Source: Streptomyces sp. TRM68416 (GTDB taxonomy: Bacteria > Actinomycetota > Actinomycetes > Streptomycetales > Streptomycetaceae). Taken from it: DNA of 64,000 nucleotides. Under the pieces are notes generated by a model. It had not been told where the DNA came from, ran no database searches, and saw nothing but the letters and a program-made list of their open reading frames with translations. Location: contig NZ_JACVWU010000004.1 of the NCBI RefSeq assembly GCF_014596915.1, positions 248,001 through 312,000 on the forward strand. The letters run 5' to 3'. This document shows, piece after piece, positions 1-7,509 of this stretch. Within the stretch, counting starts at the first letter, position 1; each line of letters opens with the position of its first letter. A program made the position numbers and the translations under genes.

Positions 1-3
1 CAT
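1..3 (-). CDS. Start codon of next tail gene (rest off window)
   Basis: An ATG on the minus strand occupies the first three bases and is preceded by a good Shine-Dalgarno sequence (AGAGGAAG, positions 20 to 13, nine bases away). It follows the tail-terminator-like gene, a position usually taken by the major tail tube gene. Nothing of the product is visible, so the identity is an inference from order only. Confidence 0.5.
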
Positions 4-46
4 CGCCGGTCACTTCCTCTCTTCTGCTGTCTGGTCTGCTCGCCGG

Positions 47-472
47 TCAGGGCTGCACTTGGGTCAGCACCCGGAACGAGACGGGGATGTGCCGGATGTC
101 GCCCGGCGGTTCGGGATCGGTCAGCGTCTGCTGCGACACGAAATACGTGGCCACGTGCCGGTGCCCGGCGATGCTCAGCGGCCGGTGCTCCAGCAGCGCC
201 CGCAGCCGGTTGGCGATCGTGCGGGCCTGGTGGAAGCCGCGGTACTGGGACCACACATGCAGCGTGATCACGGTGTTCGAGCCGTGGCTGTCGTGGCTGT
301 TGTCGGGGGTCTCGACGGCGTCACCGGTCTCGATGTACGGGAAGGTGTCCTTCTCCTCCACCCAGTCGGCGACCACCGGCACCAGGCTCATCAGCTCGAC
401 GTCGGCCCGCAGCAGCGCCAGCACCGCATCGTTCACCGGACCGGCCGCCGAGGCGGAGACGGGCATGCTCAC
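47..472 (-). CDS. Tail terminator / tail completion-like protein
   Basis: A 141-residue protein that follows the gp10-like gene with a GTGA overlap (GTG at 472). Size, position and the pattern of a small alpha/beta protein (N-terminal helix with PVNDAVLALLRAD, central HVWSQYRG, C-terminal strand ending IPVSFRVLT) fit the DUF3168-type tail terminators that cap the tail tube of siphoviruses. An internal ATG at 466 is an alternative start. Family assignment is from order and pattern, not from a search. Confidence 0.6.
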   Translation of the reverse strand: MSMPVSASAAGPVNDAVLALLRADVELMSLVPVVADWVEEKDTFPYIETGDAVETPDNSHDSHGSNTVITLHVWSQYRGFHQARTIANRLRALLEHRPLSIAGHRHVATYFVSQQTLTDPEPPGDIRHIPVSFRVLTQVQP

Positions 473-843
473 CGGATGTGCCTCCTCACCTCGTCGCGCA
501 GCCGCTGCACGAACTGCGTGCCCGCCCGCTCCAGCGCCGGAATCAGCGTCGGGTTCGCGGGCAGGCGGCGGGTGCCGCGCTCGTGGAAGACCGCATACAG
601 GTCGTCCTGGTCGCGCCAGCCCACCGACGTCTGCAGGCCCTGTTTCTCGTAGGTGGCCCTGACGCTGGTCTGCAGGTTGCGGGAGTCGACGCGCACATGG
701 CGGCGGACGTCTCCCACCATGAGGCCGGCGGAGTTCTCGTTCTCGGCGCGGGCGGCCTGCTTGAGCTGCTCGGGCAGTTCCCTCAGCCGCCGTTCAAGCC
801 GCTCCAGGCCGACGATCTCCACGCGCGCCCTACGTCGGGCCAT
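469..843 (-). CDS. HK97 gp10-like neck/tail completion protein
   Basis: About 124 residues starting MARRRARVEIVGLERLERRL. Basic N-terminus, central RVDSRNLQTSVRATYEKQG and the motif AVFHERGTRRLPANPTLIPA (aromatic, GTRR, PxxP) are the classic signature of the gp10-like family, which sits at the head-tail interface of HK97-type phages. The chosen ATG at 843 is in frame with a GTG just upstream at 846; either works. It overlaps the preceding 61-residue gene by 14 bp and the tail-terminator gene by 4 bp. Confidence 0.72.
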   Translation of the reverse strand: MARRRARVEIVGLERLERRLRELPEQLKQAARAENENSAGLMVGDVRRHVRVDSRNLQTSVRATYEKQGLQTSVGWRDQDDLYAVFHERGTRRLPANPTLIPALERAGTQFVQRLRDEVRRHIR

Positions 844-1015
844 CACCGTCCCCCTGTCTCTCGACCGCGTCGGCTGCCTCACGCAGCAGGGCGGCGAACC
901 GGGGGCAGTCCAGTTGCGTCTCACCGTCGTCGGGGGTGTAGGTGGCGATCGGGTAGTCCCGGCCGGCGATCCGCGCGAACAGCTCGATCTCCACACGCAC
1001 AGTGAGGTCAGCCAC
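830..1015 (-). CDS. Hypothetical phage protein, 61 aa
   Basis: A small acidic protein with GTG start at 1015, placed between the connector genes and the gp10-like gene and overlapping the latter. It contains a beta-rich N-terminal half (LTVRVEIELFARIAGRDYPI) and a helix toward the end. I do not recognise a family. Its position in an unbroken overlapping gene chain and the codon bias make it likely to be translated; it may be a small connector or tail assembly accessory protein. Confidence 0.6.
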   Translation of the reverse strand: MADLTVRVEIELFARIAGRDYPIATYTPDDGETQLDCPRFAALLREAADAVERQGDGDGPT

Positions 1016-1018
1016 CGC

Positions 1019-1186
1019 TCACCGCCGCTTGGCCAGCTGCATGCGGATCGCGTGCAGTTCACCCGCGACGGCCAGGAGGGCGAAGGCGACCGCACGCGGC
1101 ACGTCCACGTCCTTCTCACCGAGGCCGAGGAACTCCTCCGCCCGGCGCCGGCACTCCTGCGGCTCGGCCTGGGGCAGTCCTGTCAT
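1019..1186 (-). CDS. Hypothetical phage protein, 55 aa (very short)
   Basis: ATG at 1186 to TGA at 1019 encodes a helical, charged protein beginning MTGLPQAEPQECRRRAEEFL and ending in IRMQLAKRR. It fills exactly the space between the 112-residue protein and the 61-residue protein, three bases after the upstream stop and three bases before the downstream start. No family recognised. The gapless position in the structural operon is the main support. Confidence 0.6.
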   Translation of the reverse strand: MTGLPQAEPQECRRRAEEFLGLGEKDVDVPRAVAFALLAVAGELHAIRMQLAKRR

Positions 1187-1189
1187 GGG

Positions 1190-1528
1190 TCAGGCCCCCA
1201 GCTCGAACGCCGCGACGGTGACGAGGTTGACGCCGTCGTAGGTGATCGCGGCGCGGCCGTTGGCGCCGCGGTAGACACCTGCGAGAGGGAGGATGCCGTG
1301 GTCGCCGGCCGCCACCACCAGCGAGGCGTCGGCGACGGCCAGGCCCTTGACCGTGCCCGGCGTGGCCACGGTGACCGTGTGCGGGGCGGCGTCCCCGTTC
1401 GCCACGTACAGGAAGCGGCCCGGGCCGACGGGGGCGGTGTCCCCGCCCGCCGCGGCGTCGACCGCCTGGGCGGCGACATCGGCGATGCCGGTTGCCACCG
1501 GCACGGGGGTGAGGCTGAGGTCAGCCAT
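1190..1528 (-). CDS. Small beta-rich virion protein (decoration/fibre-like)
   Basis: 112 residues with ATG at 1528, overlapping the previous gene. After a short linker rich in alanine and glycine comes an all-beta pattern (FLYVANGDAAPHTVTVATPG ... LVVAAGDHG ... VTVAAFELGA). The pattern resembles that of the 122-residue protein at 2965-3333 upstream of it in the operon: similar strand spacing, a central LVV strand and a similar ending. It could be a capsid decoration or neck fibre protein. No enzymatic motif. Confidence 0.55.
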   Translation of the reverse strand: MADLSLTPVPVATGIADVAAQAVDAAAGGDTAPVGPGRFLYVANGDAAPHTVTVATPGTVKGLAVADASLVVAAGDHGILPLAGVYRGANGRAAITYDGVNLVTVAAFELGA

Positions 1529-1886
1529 GTCCTTCTCCTTCTGCCTGGATCAGCTCGACGAGAGCCTTGGAGTAGACGGGCGTGGACGGCTGCACCACCG
1601 ACTGCACCCGGAACACCTGCGCATTGCCCAGGGCGTCGGTGCCGCGCAGTTCGTCGCCGCGGCGCACGTCCGCACGCGGCAGCAGGAAGACGTCGTGGGA
1701 GTGCCGGGACGTGGTCTGCGCGGCCACCAGGCGCTCGGTCGGGGACGGCTGGTCGACCTTCGCCCGCACGCTGCCCTGCAGCACGTACTCGACGACCTGC
1801 CCGCCGTGCCCGTCGTCGGTGGCCGTGGGCCGGTGCACCGTCAGCTGCCGGTTCAGATAGCGGCCGATACCGGCGCGGCCCCTCAC
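1521..1886 (-). CDS. Head-tail connector, stopper-type candidate (DUF6093-like)
   Basis: 121 residues, GTG start at 1886 overlapping the upstream stop as GTGA. The pattern RQLTVHRPTATDDGHGGQ, then a strand-rich core with SVRAKVDQPSPTE and a C-terminal YSKALVELI is typical of the small SH3-like stoppers found after the adaptor in siphovirus operons. The stopper closes the portal channel after packaging. From order this is the second connector; the DUF6093 name is my recollection of similar Streptomyces phage proteins. Confidence 0.5.
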   Translation of the reverse strand: MRGRAGIGRYLNRQLTVHRPTATDDGHGGQVVEYVLQGSVRAKVDQPSPTERLVAAQTTSRHSHDVFLLPRADVRRGDELRGTDALGNAQVFRVQSVVQPSTPVYSKALVELIQAEGEGHG

Positions 1887-2476
1887 CGGAACGTCACCAT
1901 GGTCGCGCTGCCGCCGAAGCGGGCGGCCAGCCGCTCGCGTTCGTAGTCGGGCAGCTCCATCACGGTGATCAGGCCGTGGCTGCCGTAGGTGACGGAGTAG
2001 TCGCCGAGGCGCTCGGCGCGGATGTCCCCGGCGGCCAGGCCGGCGCCTTCGGTGTCGGCCCGGTAATCGGCCAGTGCCGCCGCAGCCATCCTGCACACCA
2101 GGTCGACGATGTCCGGCGGAACGGGGGTGAGGCCGTGGGTCTGGACGATGTCGACCTCGGACGGCTCGCAGCCGGGCGACCAGCCGCCCGCCCGCCACAG
2201 GCGGTGCGAGCGCAGCCGCCAGTCGGTGACCGTCTCGCCGTCGATGGCCACCGATGCCACGGACAGGATGGGCGGGCCGGGCAGAGTGAGCCACTGCCCG
2301 GCGGGCCCCTCGACGGAGAGCGTGGACGTGGTCTGCGAGATCGGCACACCGGCCGCCTCCCGCACGGCCGTGGACGCCACGTACAGGTAGGTGGTGGCGA
2401 CCGTGGCCTCCTCGTCCGGCACGGTCAGGCCGCGGGCGGCGAGGTCCGCGGTGGTCGCCAGCGCTGCAAGCGCCAC
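1883..2476 (-). CDS. Head-tail adaptor (connector) protein
   Basis: 197 residues, GTG start at 2476. The N-terminal helices (TTADLAARGLTVPDEE), a central proline-rich strand region (GPPILSVASVAIDGETVTDW) and helices with PPDIVDLVCRMAAAALADYR match the gp6-like adaptor fold that docks on the portal ring. It lies downstream of the capsid module and overlaps the stopper candidate by 4 bp. The C-terminus carries LPDYERERLAARFGG, common in actinophage adaptors. Confidence 0.62.
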   Translation of the reverse strand: MALAALATTADLAARGLTVPDEEATVATTYLYVASTAVREAAGVPISQTTSTLSVEGPAGQWLTLPGPPILSVASVAIDGETVTDWRLRSHRLWRAGGWSPGCEPSEVDIVQTHGLTPVPPDIVDLVCRMAAAALADYRADTEGAGLAAGDIRAERLGDYSVTYGSHGLITVMELPDYERERLAARFGGSATMVTFR

Positions 2477-2495
2477 AGTGCCACCTCCTTCCCGG

Positions 2496-2963
2496 TCAGG
2501 ACACCATCGCGATCAGGTCGTCCTTGGTGTATGCCTCGGCGTCCTCGCGGGACAGCAGGCCCTTCTTGACGATGTGGTCGATCCACTCGGGCTTGGGGGC
2601 GTCCTCGCCGGGCCGTCCGTCCGCGGCCGCCGGAGACGTGCCGGCTCCGGGCTGCTCGGGCAGTTCCTTCAGCGCGGCCAGCGTCATCGCCTCGGCGGTC
2701 TCCTCGGGAAGGGCGTGTGCGGACATGGCCCACAGCACCCAGTCCGCCTTGGAGGCGCGGCCGCCGGGCCGCGGCACCAGGCCCTCGGTCAGTGCGCTGC
2801 CCTGCACGAGCGCCGGGGCCGGGACGCCGTAGTAGGCGGAGCCGTCCGCGTTGACGCGCACCAGGTGGCCGCGCTCCAGGCGTTCCGCGATGGCTTCGGG
2901 CAGGGGCAGGTCCATCGTGAAGACGGCCCCGCCCTCCCCGCGCACATGAATCGTCTCGGCCAT
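2496..2963 (-). CDS. Hypothetical head-module protein, 155 aa
   Basis: ATG at 2963. The first 60 residues form a short beta/alpha unit including GHLVRVNADGSAYYGVP, followed by a proline- and alanine-rich linker and a C-terminal helical piece (EWIDHIVKKGLLSREDAEAY). The C-terminal piece resembles a small LEM/SAP-like helix-extended-loop fold that can bind DNA. It sits between the capsid-associated gene and the adaptor. Function unknown; a connector-associated protein is plausible. Confidence 0.55.
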   Translation of the reverse strand: MAETIHVRGEGGAVFTMDLPLPEAIAERLERGHLVRVNADGSAYYGVPAPALVQGSALTEGLVPRPGGRASKADWVLWAMSAHALPEETAEAMTLAALKELPEQPGAGTSPAAADGRPGEDAPKPEWIDHIVKKGLLSREDAEAYTKDDLIAMVS

Positions 2964-2964
2964 G

Positions 2965-3333
2965 TCAGGTGTTCCTCGGGATCTTGAAGGCGGTGATCGT
3001 GGCGTCGGCGGTCTCCGCCTCGATGAGCATCGAGCCGTCGGACTGGACGAACCGGCCCGACTCGAACGGGCCGATGAACTGCACACCGGTCGTCGCGGCG
3101 ACGGTGACGACGAGGTCGCCCTGCCCGGCGGCGAGCGCGGGCGGGTGGTCGCCGGCCTTGATGGTGATGTCCTGCTCGACGCCGGTGTTGACCACGCGCA
3201 GCACGGTCAGCTCCGGGAAGGCGTTGGAGATCTGCATGTTGTCCGTCGGGGCGACGACCGTCGTGGTGCCCGCAGGCTGCGCCAGGTTCCCGTTGGGGAC
3301 CAGGTTGGAGTAGGGGATCTGGGTGGTTGCCAT
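2965..3333 (-). CDS. Capsid decoration-like protein
   Basis: 122 residues beginning MATTQIPYSNLVPNGNLAQP, directly downstream of the major capsid gene. Almost entirely beta in pattern (VLRVVNTGVEQDITIKAGD, DLVVTVAATTGVQFIGPFES, ATITAFKIPRNT). Small beta-rich proteins next to the capsid gene are commonly cement or decoration proteins that stabilise the expanded shell. It has the same strand layout as the 112-residue protein at 1190-1528, suggesting duplication. No direct motif proves the role. Confidence 0.6.
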   Translation of the reverse strand: MATTQIPYSNLVPNGNLAQPAGTTTVVAPTDNMQISNAFPELTVLRVVNTGVEQDITIKAGDHPPALAAGQGDLVVTVAATTGVQFIGPFESGRFVQSDGSMLIEAETADATITAFKIPRNT

Positions 3334-3348
3334 CGGTCAGCTCTCCGA

Positions 3349-4212
3349 TCAGGCGGCGGGGTTGATGAACGCGGCGGCCAGGTGGTCCGGGCGGATGACC
3401 TTCGCCCCGTACAGGGCCAGGCCCTTGACCGCGTCCTCGAAGGAGTTCTCCGGGCGGTACGCCTCGGTCTTGTTGATCTGCTCGGCGAACGTGACGGCCT
3501 CCTTCACACCGGCCTGCACGACGGTGGTGTCGCCGGTCGGCACGGGGCAGTTGTTCGACTCGTAGATGTCGAAGTTCGCGGCCCGGCCGACGAAGCCGTT
3601 GCGCAGGCCCTGGTCGGTAGCGGCCTTGTCAGCGGCGATGAACCGGTCGTCGAGCAGCAGGGAGGCGTAGAACTCGGGAGGCACGATGACGTACCGGCCC
3701 ATCTTCGGCACGTCCGCCTTGGTGAGCTTCGTGCGCAGCGGCACGAGGACCTTGTCGTAGGCGTCGGTCGGCGTGGTGTACGTGTCGATCGGCGAGCCGA
3801 CCACGTTCAGGAAGTTGCCCGCGGCGATCTGCGTGTACAGCCCGGCGACGTACTGGTCGATGGTGTCGGCCAGCGCGTAGGCGGCCTCGCTCATCGCCTG
3901 GGGGATCAGGTTGGACTTGGCCTGCCGCTTGTCGACGTCGTCGATAGAGAACGCCCAGTACTTCGACTGGTCCACGACCAGGGTGCGCTGACCGGTGGTC
4001 AGGCTCTCCGGCGTGATCGTCGTCGAGCCGGGCACGTAGGTGCCGATCGCCGGACGGGACACCGACGTGATGCGCACGGTGTCGCCCGCCTCGGCGATGT
4101 CGCCCTCGTAGTCACGGTTGACGACGGTGGGGCTGGCGTAGATGAGTTCCTTGCGGGTCGCGACGAGCAGCCGCGAGCTCCAGATCTCGGGAACGAAGTT
4201 CCGCACGGTCAT
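3349..4212 (-). CDS. Major capsid protein (P22 coat-like / HK97 fold)
   Basis: 287 residues with ATG at 4212, immediately after the scaffold gene. N-terminal MTVRNFVPEIWSSRLLVAT, TVVNRDYEGDIAEAGDTVRI and VDQSKYWAFSIDDVDKRQ are characteristic of the short capsid proteins of actinophages in the P22-coat-like group. A later stretch (VPKMGRYVIVPPEFYASLL, residues about 170-190) is the conserved P-domain part. It builds the icosahedral shell together with the scaffold and portal encoded upstream. Confidence 0.85.
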   Translation of the reverse strand: MTVRNFVPEIWSSRLLVATRKELIYASPTVVNRDYEGDIAEAGDTVRITSVSRPAIGTYVPGSTTITPESLTTGQRTLVVDQSKYWAFSIDDVDKRQAKSNLIPQAMSEAAYALADTIDQYVAGLYTQIAAGNFLNVVGSPIDTYTTPTDAYDKVLVPLRTKLTKADVPKMGRYVIVPPEFYASLLLDDRFIAADKAATDQGLRNGFVGRAANFDIYESNNCPVPTGDTTVVQAGVKEAVTFAEQINKTEAYRPENSFEDAVKGLALYGAKVIRPDHLAAAFINPAA

Positions 4213-4228
4213 GGGGGATTCCTCCTGG

Positions 4229-4999
4229 CTAGCTGCCGCCCATCAGGTCGTCCAGGCGGCCGTCGATGCGGGCCTGGTCGATCTGCTCGGGCGTCATGGA
4301 TTTCAGGTCTGCTCGGGAGAGCTGCTTCGGCCGGGACGCCTTGCGCGCCGCTCCGCCGTCGCCGGAGCCCTGGAACCGCTGACGGCTTTGCGCTGCCAGG
4401 TAGGGCTTGTCCTTGAGGAGATCGGAGATGGCCTCCTCGATCTCCTCGGGGTCGATCTCGCCGTCCTCGCCGACCTCGAACTGGTCGAGGTCGAGGAAGG
4501 TCAGCGCGTCCTTGGGGTCCGCGAGACGGCCCTTGGCTGCGGCGCGGATCTCGGCCTTGAGGATGCGGGTGTTCGCCTTCGCCATCGCCTCGGTCTCCGC
4601 CTTGCGGCGGGCCTGCTCGGCATCGTCGACCCCGTCCTTCTCCGCGAGCTTCGCCTCCAGCTCGCGCCGCTTGTCGCGCTCGGTACGCCACTTGCCCTTC
4701 ATGGAGGCCAGCGCCCGCCTGCCCTTGTCGCCGAGCTGGTCGGCACCCTCGGGGTCCGCGTCGTCGTCCCCGCCGCCGCCGTCGTCGTTCCCGCCGTCGG
4801 AGTCGTCTCTGTCGTCGGCTCCGGTGCCGTCCCCGTCGTCGTCGGCGCCGTCGTCCTGGCCGTCGTCATCGTCGTCGTCGGAGCCGGAGCCGCCTGCGCC
4901 CCCGCCGTCGGCGTACAGGCACGGGTCGAAAGGGCCCGTGGCGTAGGGGTGGGCCCAGCCTGCGGCGTGGCCACGGCGGGGCAGGGTCGATGCATGCAT
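4229..4999 (-). CDS. Scaffolding protein
   Basis: 256 residues. Residues about 35-85 are extremely acidic (long Asp/Gly runs), residues about 90-150 form a charged coiled coil (GKWRTERDKRRELEAKLAEK), and the C-terminus is a short helical patch (LKSMTPEQIDQARIDGRL). This is the usual layout of scaffolds located just upstream of the capsid gene; they assemble the prohead and are then removed. The Asp run is encoded by repeated GAC/GAT codons, a slippage-prone tract at about 4740-4890. Confidence 0.82.
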   Translation of the reverse strand: MHASTLPRRGHAAGWAHPYATGPFDPCLYADGGGAGGSGSDDDDDDGQDDGADDDGDGTGADDRDDSDGGNDDGGGGDDDADPEGADQLGDKGRRALASMKGKWRTERDKRRELEAKLAEKDGVDDAEQARRKAETEAMAKANTRILKAEIRAAAKGRLADPKDALTFLDLDQFEVGEDGEIDPEEIEEAISDLLKDKPYLAAQSRQRFQGSGDGGAARKASRPKQLSRADLKSMTPEQIDQARIDGRLDDLMGGS

Positions 5000-5049
5000 G
5001 TGTGTCTCCCGTTGCGGGGTGTGGGGCCGGGCGTTGCGCGCGGCCCAGG

Positions 5050-6015
5050 TCAGGCGATGAAGCCGTGCCGGGTCAACAGCCGCACCGCGTGGTCGCGGTC
5101 GTCGGCGAGCCGGTAGATCTCCTCCGGCATCAGCCGCGGAGTCTGCGAGACGCGGTAACGCTGGCCCTGCACCTTCTGCAGGTTCTTCAGCCGGGACCCG
5201 GCGAAGCCGCGCGAGGTGATGCCCTCCGAGGTGGCCTGCACGCGGCGGCCGAACACGGTCGCGGACGTCATGCCGCGGCGGGCGTTGACGACCTGCGCGA
5301 TGTCCGCGCCGTCCTCGATCGCCTTCGCGCCGGCCTCACCGAACGTCTTGCGGCGCACCTCGGGCGACATGGCGTCGAAGGCGGCCTTCGGGCTGGTGGC
5401 GGTCGGCCGGTGGTCGGCGGTGACCGGGTCCATCGAGCACTTGCACTTCGGGTGGCGCTGGAACGCGCGCGACACCGACGACTCGATCCCGGCAAGGATC
5501 ACGCACCTTGAGCAGGCGCCGCCCTCCACCACCCGCACATACGACTTGATGGCCGGCCTCGACACCATGGCGACCTGGTCCGCGGCGCGGCCAGCGTCCG
5601 CGACCGCGGTCTGCACAACCACATCGAGGAGGGCCTGGCCGCGGACCAGCGACTGAGCAACCGGCCGTCCGGCGGTGACCAGGCGCAGCGCCGTCCACAT
5701 CGGCGCCATCAGCACGCTGGCGAGGGGCCGGCCGCCGCCGTCGACACCGACCAGCGCCGCAGGGACCAGGCGGCCGGACTCCGGCCGGTCCGGGTCGTCG
5801 CCGAGCAGCTCGTCGAGCCAGGGTTCGGCGCCGCGTGCGGCAGCAAGCTGCCCCGCCGCCACAATCGCCACCAGCCGGGCCAGCAGGGCCACCCAGGAGG
5901 TGTAGATGTTGTCCCGGTCGATGTCCCGCCACACACTGCGCGCCGCCCGCCCGGTCGCCTCCGCGAGACGCGCGCGGGCTTCCATGTGCGCGACCGCCTC
6001 CGGGGTCGGGCTCAC
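5050..6015 (-). CDS. Minor head protein (MuF / VG15-like)
   Basis: 321 residues, GTG at 6015 overlapping the portal stop (GTGA). Helical N-terminus; the middle carries a conserved cysteine cluster, GACSRCVILAG followed by RHPKCKCSMDP, seen in capsid-maturation/minor head proteins encoded after the portal in actinophages. The C-terminus is basic (GSRLKNLQKVQGQRYRVSQT). The protein probably sits inside the portal-proximal head and may be ejected with DNA. The cysteines could form a zinc site. Confidence 0.68.
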   Translation of the reverse strand: MSPTPEAVAHMEARARLAEATGRAARSVWRDIDRDNIYTSWVALLARLVAIVAAGQLAAARGAEPWLDELLGDDPDRPESGRLVPAALVGVDGGGRPLASVLMAPMWTALRLVTAGRPVAQSLVRGQALLDVVVQTAVADAGRAADQVAMVSRPAIKSYVRVVEGGACSRCVILAGIESSVSRAFQRHPKCKCSMDPVTADHRPTATSPKAAFDAMSPEVRRKTFGEAGAKAIEDGADIAQVVNARRGMTSATVFGRRVQATSEGITSRGFAGSRLKNLQKVQGQRYRVSQTPRLMPEEIYRLADDRDHAVRLLTRHGFIA

Positions 6016-7499
6016 GCCCCAGCCTCCGGCTCCTCGTCCTCGGCCGGCTCGTCCTCGTCCGCCTGGTCGTCGCCGGGCCCGGGCGCCCCGGCGGTCAGGG
6101 TGCGGGTGATCTCCGCGACCGGGTCCATCTCCATCTCCCGCTCCCGCATCGCCGCGACCTCGGCCACCTCGGTCGGGGTGAGCCCGTAGCGCAGGGCCAG
6201 CCACTCGAAGGGGAAGCCGAGCTGCTTCAGCTTCAGCAGCGCGTCCGCCATCTGCGCGTGGCTGCGGGATTCGGTGTCCGCCCACAGCACCCGGCCCGAC
6301 CTGAGCGCCTCCGCCTTCGCGGTCTCGCCCTTGGCCAGGGCGATCAGCCGCGCGACTTCGCGCAGACCCTGGCCGTACCAGAGGATCTTCTCGTCGCACC
6401 GCTTCACCAGGCCTGTCTCCGCGGCGAGCAGGGCGCCCTCGGCGAGGTTGGCCATCTTCCCGATCAGATAGTGCTGCGGGGTCCGGGTCTGCGCGGCCAG
6501 GTGGCCGACGGCGACCTCCAGGATCCCGGTGTACATGGCGAGGTTCGCGGCCGGCCAGGAGTCGATCCGCGCATCCTTGCCGGTGATCCACGCCACCCGG
6601 TCGACCATGAACTTGTCCAGGTCCACGGGCTGCTTGCCGATGATCTCCCCGGCCGAGTTCATCTTCGGAATCGTCGGCCGCTCCGCGCCCATCACAACGC
6701 GCTGCGGGAACGAGGCCGCATCGCTCGCCGTGAACAGCTGAGCCCACACCAGGTTGATCGCGTCCTGCATCGCGACGACCCCGCCGATATCGCTGATCGG
6801 GTCCTCGACCAGCATCGGCTTGTTCGGCAGCTCCACCATCGGCACGACGCCCATCGGGTTGGGCTGCGGGTTCGGCTCATCCGCCATCTCCCGCGGCCGC
6901 CACCGCCTCAGCTCCTCGTCGACATCCGCCATCTGCGGCGACTTGTCCTGCTGCTGCAGCGGCCGGGAGAACTTCCACACCTCGTCCTTCAGGTACAGCG
7001 TGGCGAAGTCCCGGTTGCCGTCCTGCCACCGCTTCAGCGCGGCCCGGCGGTTGCGGCGCGAGCCGGGCTCGTAGACCACGACCGACTGCGAGGCGTCCTC
7101 GAACGTGACCACCGGCATGTCCGGATCGTCCGGGTCACCCCACACCAGCACGAAGCACCGCGCGGCCGTGACAGCACCCAAGAACCCCAGCTGGGAGTCG
7201 GCGTCGAGGCCGTTGACCTGCCACACCCGCCACAGATCCTTGTCCGCCTCCGTCTCCCCGTCGGCCAGGAAGCCCGTAACGGTCAGCCGCTCGACGGGAC
7301 TGTCGGCGACGACCTGAGCCCAGTTGTCGGAGAAGTCCTTGTAGCGGGCACCGTGGAACTTCGCGAACTCCGGGGAGGCGAACTTCAGCGGATGCTTGCC
7401 CCGGTAGTAGTCGTTGTACAGGTCGATCTTCCCGCGCCTGCGGATCAGCTCGTTCTCCAGCAGCGCCACCAGCTGAAGGGCCTGCCCCTCCGTCGCCAT
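6012..7499 (-). CDS. Portal protein (SPP1 gp6-like)
   Basis: 495 residues, ATG at 7499. The N-terminal region has the portal hallmark YNDYYRGKHPLKFASPEF, then WAQVVADSPVERLTVTGF; the middle has the PMVELPNKP and EDPISDIGGVVAMQDAINLV stretches that line portal cores. Dodecamers of this family form the DNA entry channel and the docking site for terminase. The C-terminus is acidic and low-complexity. It directly follows the large terminase gene with a 10-bp gap. Confidence 0.88.
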   Translation of the reverse strand: MATEGQALQLVALLENELIRRRGKIDLYNDYYRGKHPLKFASPEFAKFHGARYKDFSDNWAQVVADSPVERLTVTGFLADGETEADKDLWRVWQVNGLDADSQLGFLGAVTAARCFVLVWGDPDDPDMPVVTFEDASQSVVVYEPGSRRNRRAALKRWQDGNRDFATLYLKDEVWKFSRPLQQQDKSPQMADVDEELRRWRPREMADEPNPQPNPMGVVPMVELPNKPMLVEDPISDIGGVVAMQDAINLVWAQLFTASDAASFPQRVVMGAERPTIPKMNSAGEIIGKQPVDLDKFMVDRVAWITGKDARIDSWPAANLAMYTGILEVAVGHLAAQTRTPQHYLIGKMANLAEGALLAAETGLVKRCDEKILWYGQGLREVARLIALAKGETAKAEALRSGRVLWADTESRSHAQMADALLKLKQLGFPFEWLALRYGLTPTEVAEVAAMREREMEMDPVAEITRTLTAGAPGPGDDQADEDEPAEDEEPEAGA

Positions 7500-7509
7500 C
7501 AGGCCCTCC

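Noticed and set aside
653..2569. Long rightward open frame across the phage connector genes
   Set aside because: It is the antisense shadow of several well-supported leftward genes with overlapping starts and stops; composition is Arg/Gly/Pro/Ala typical of GC-rich antisense frames.
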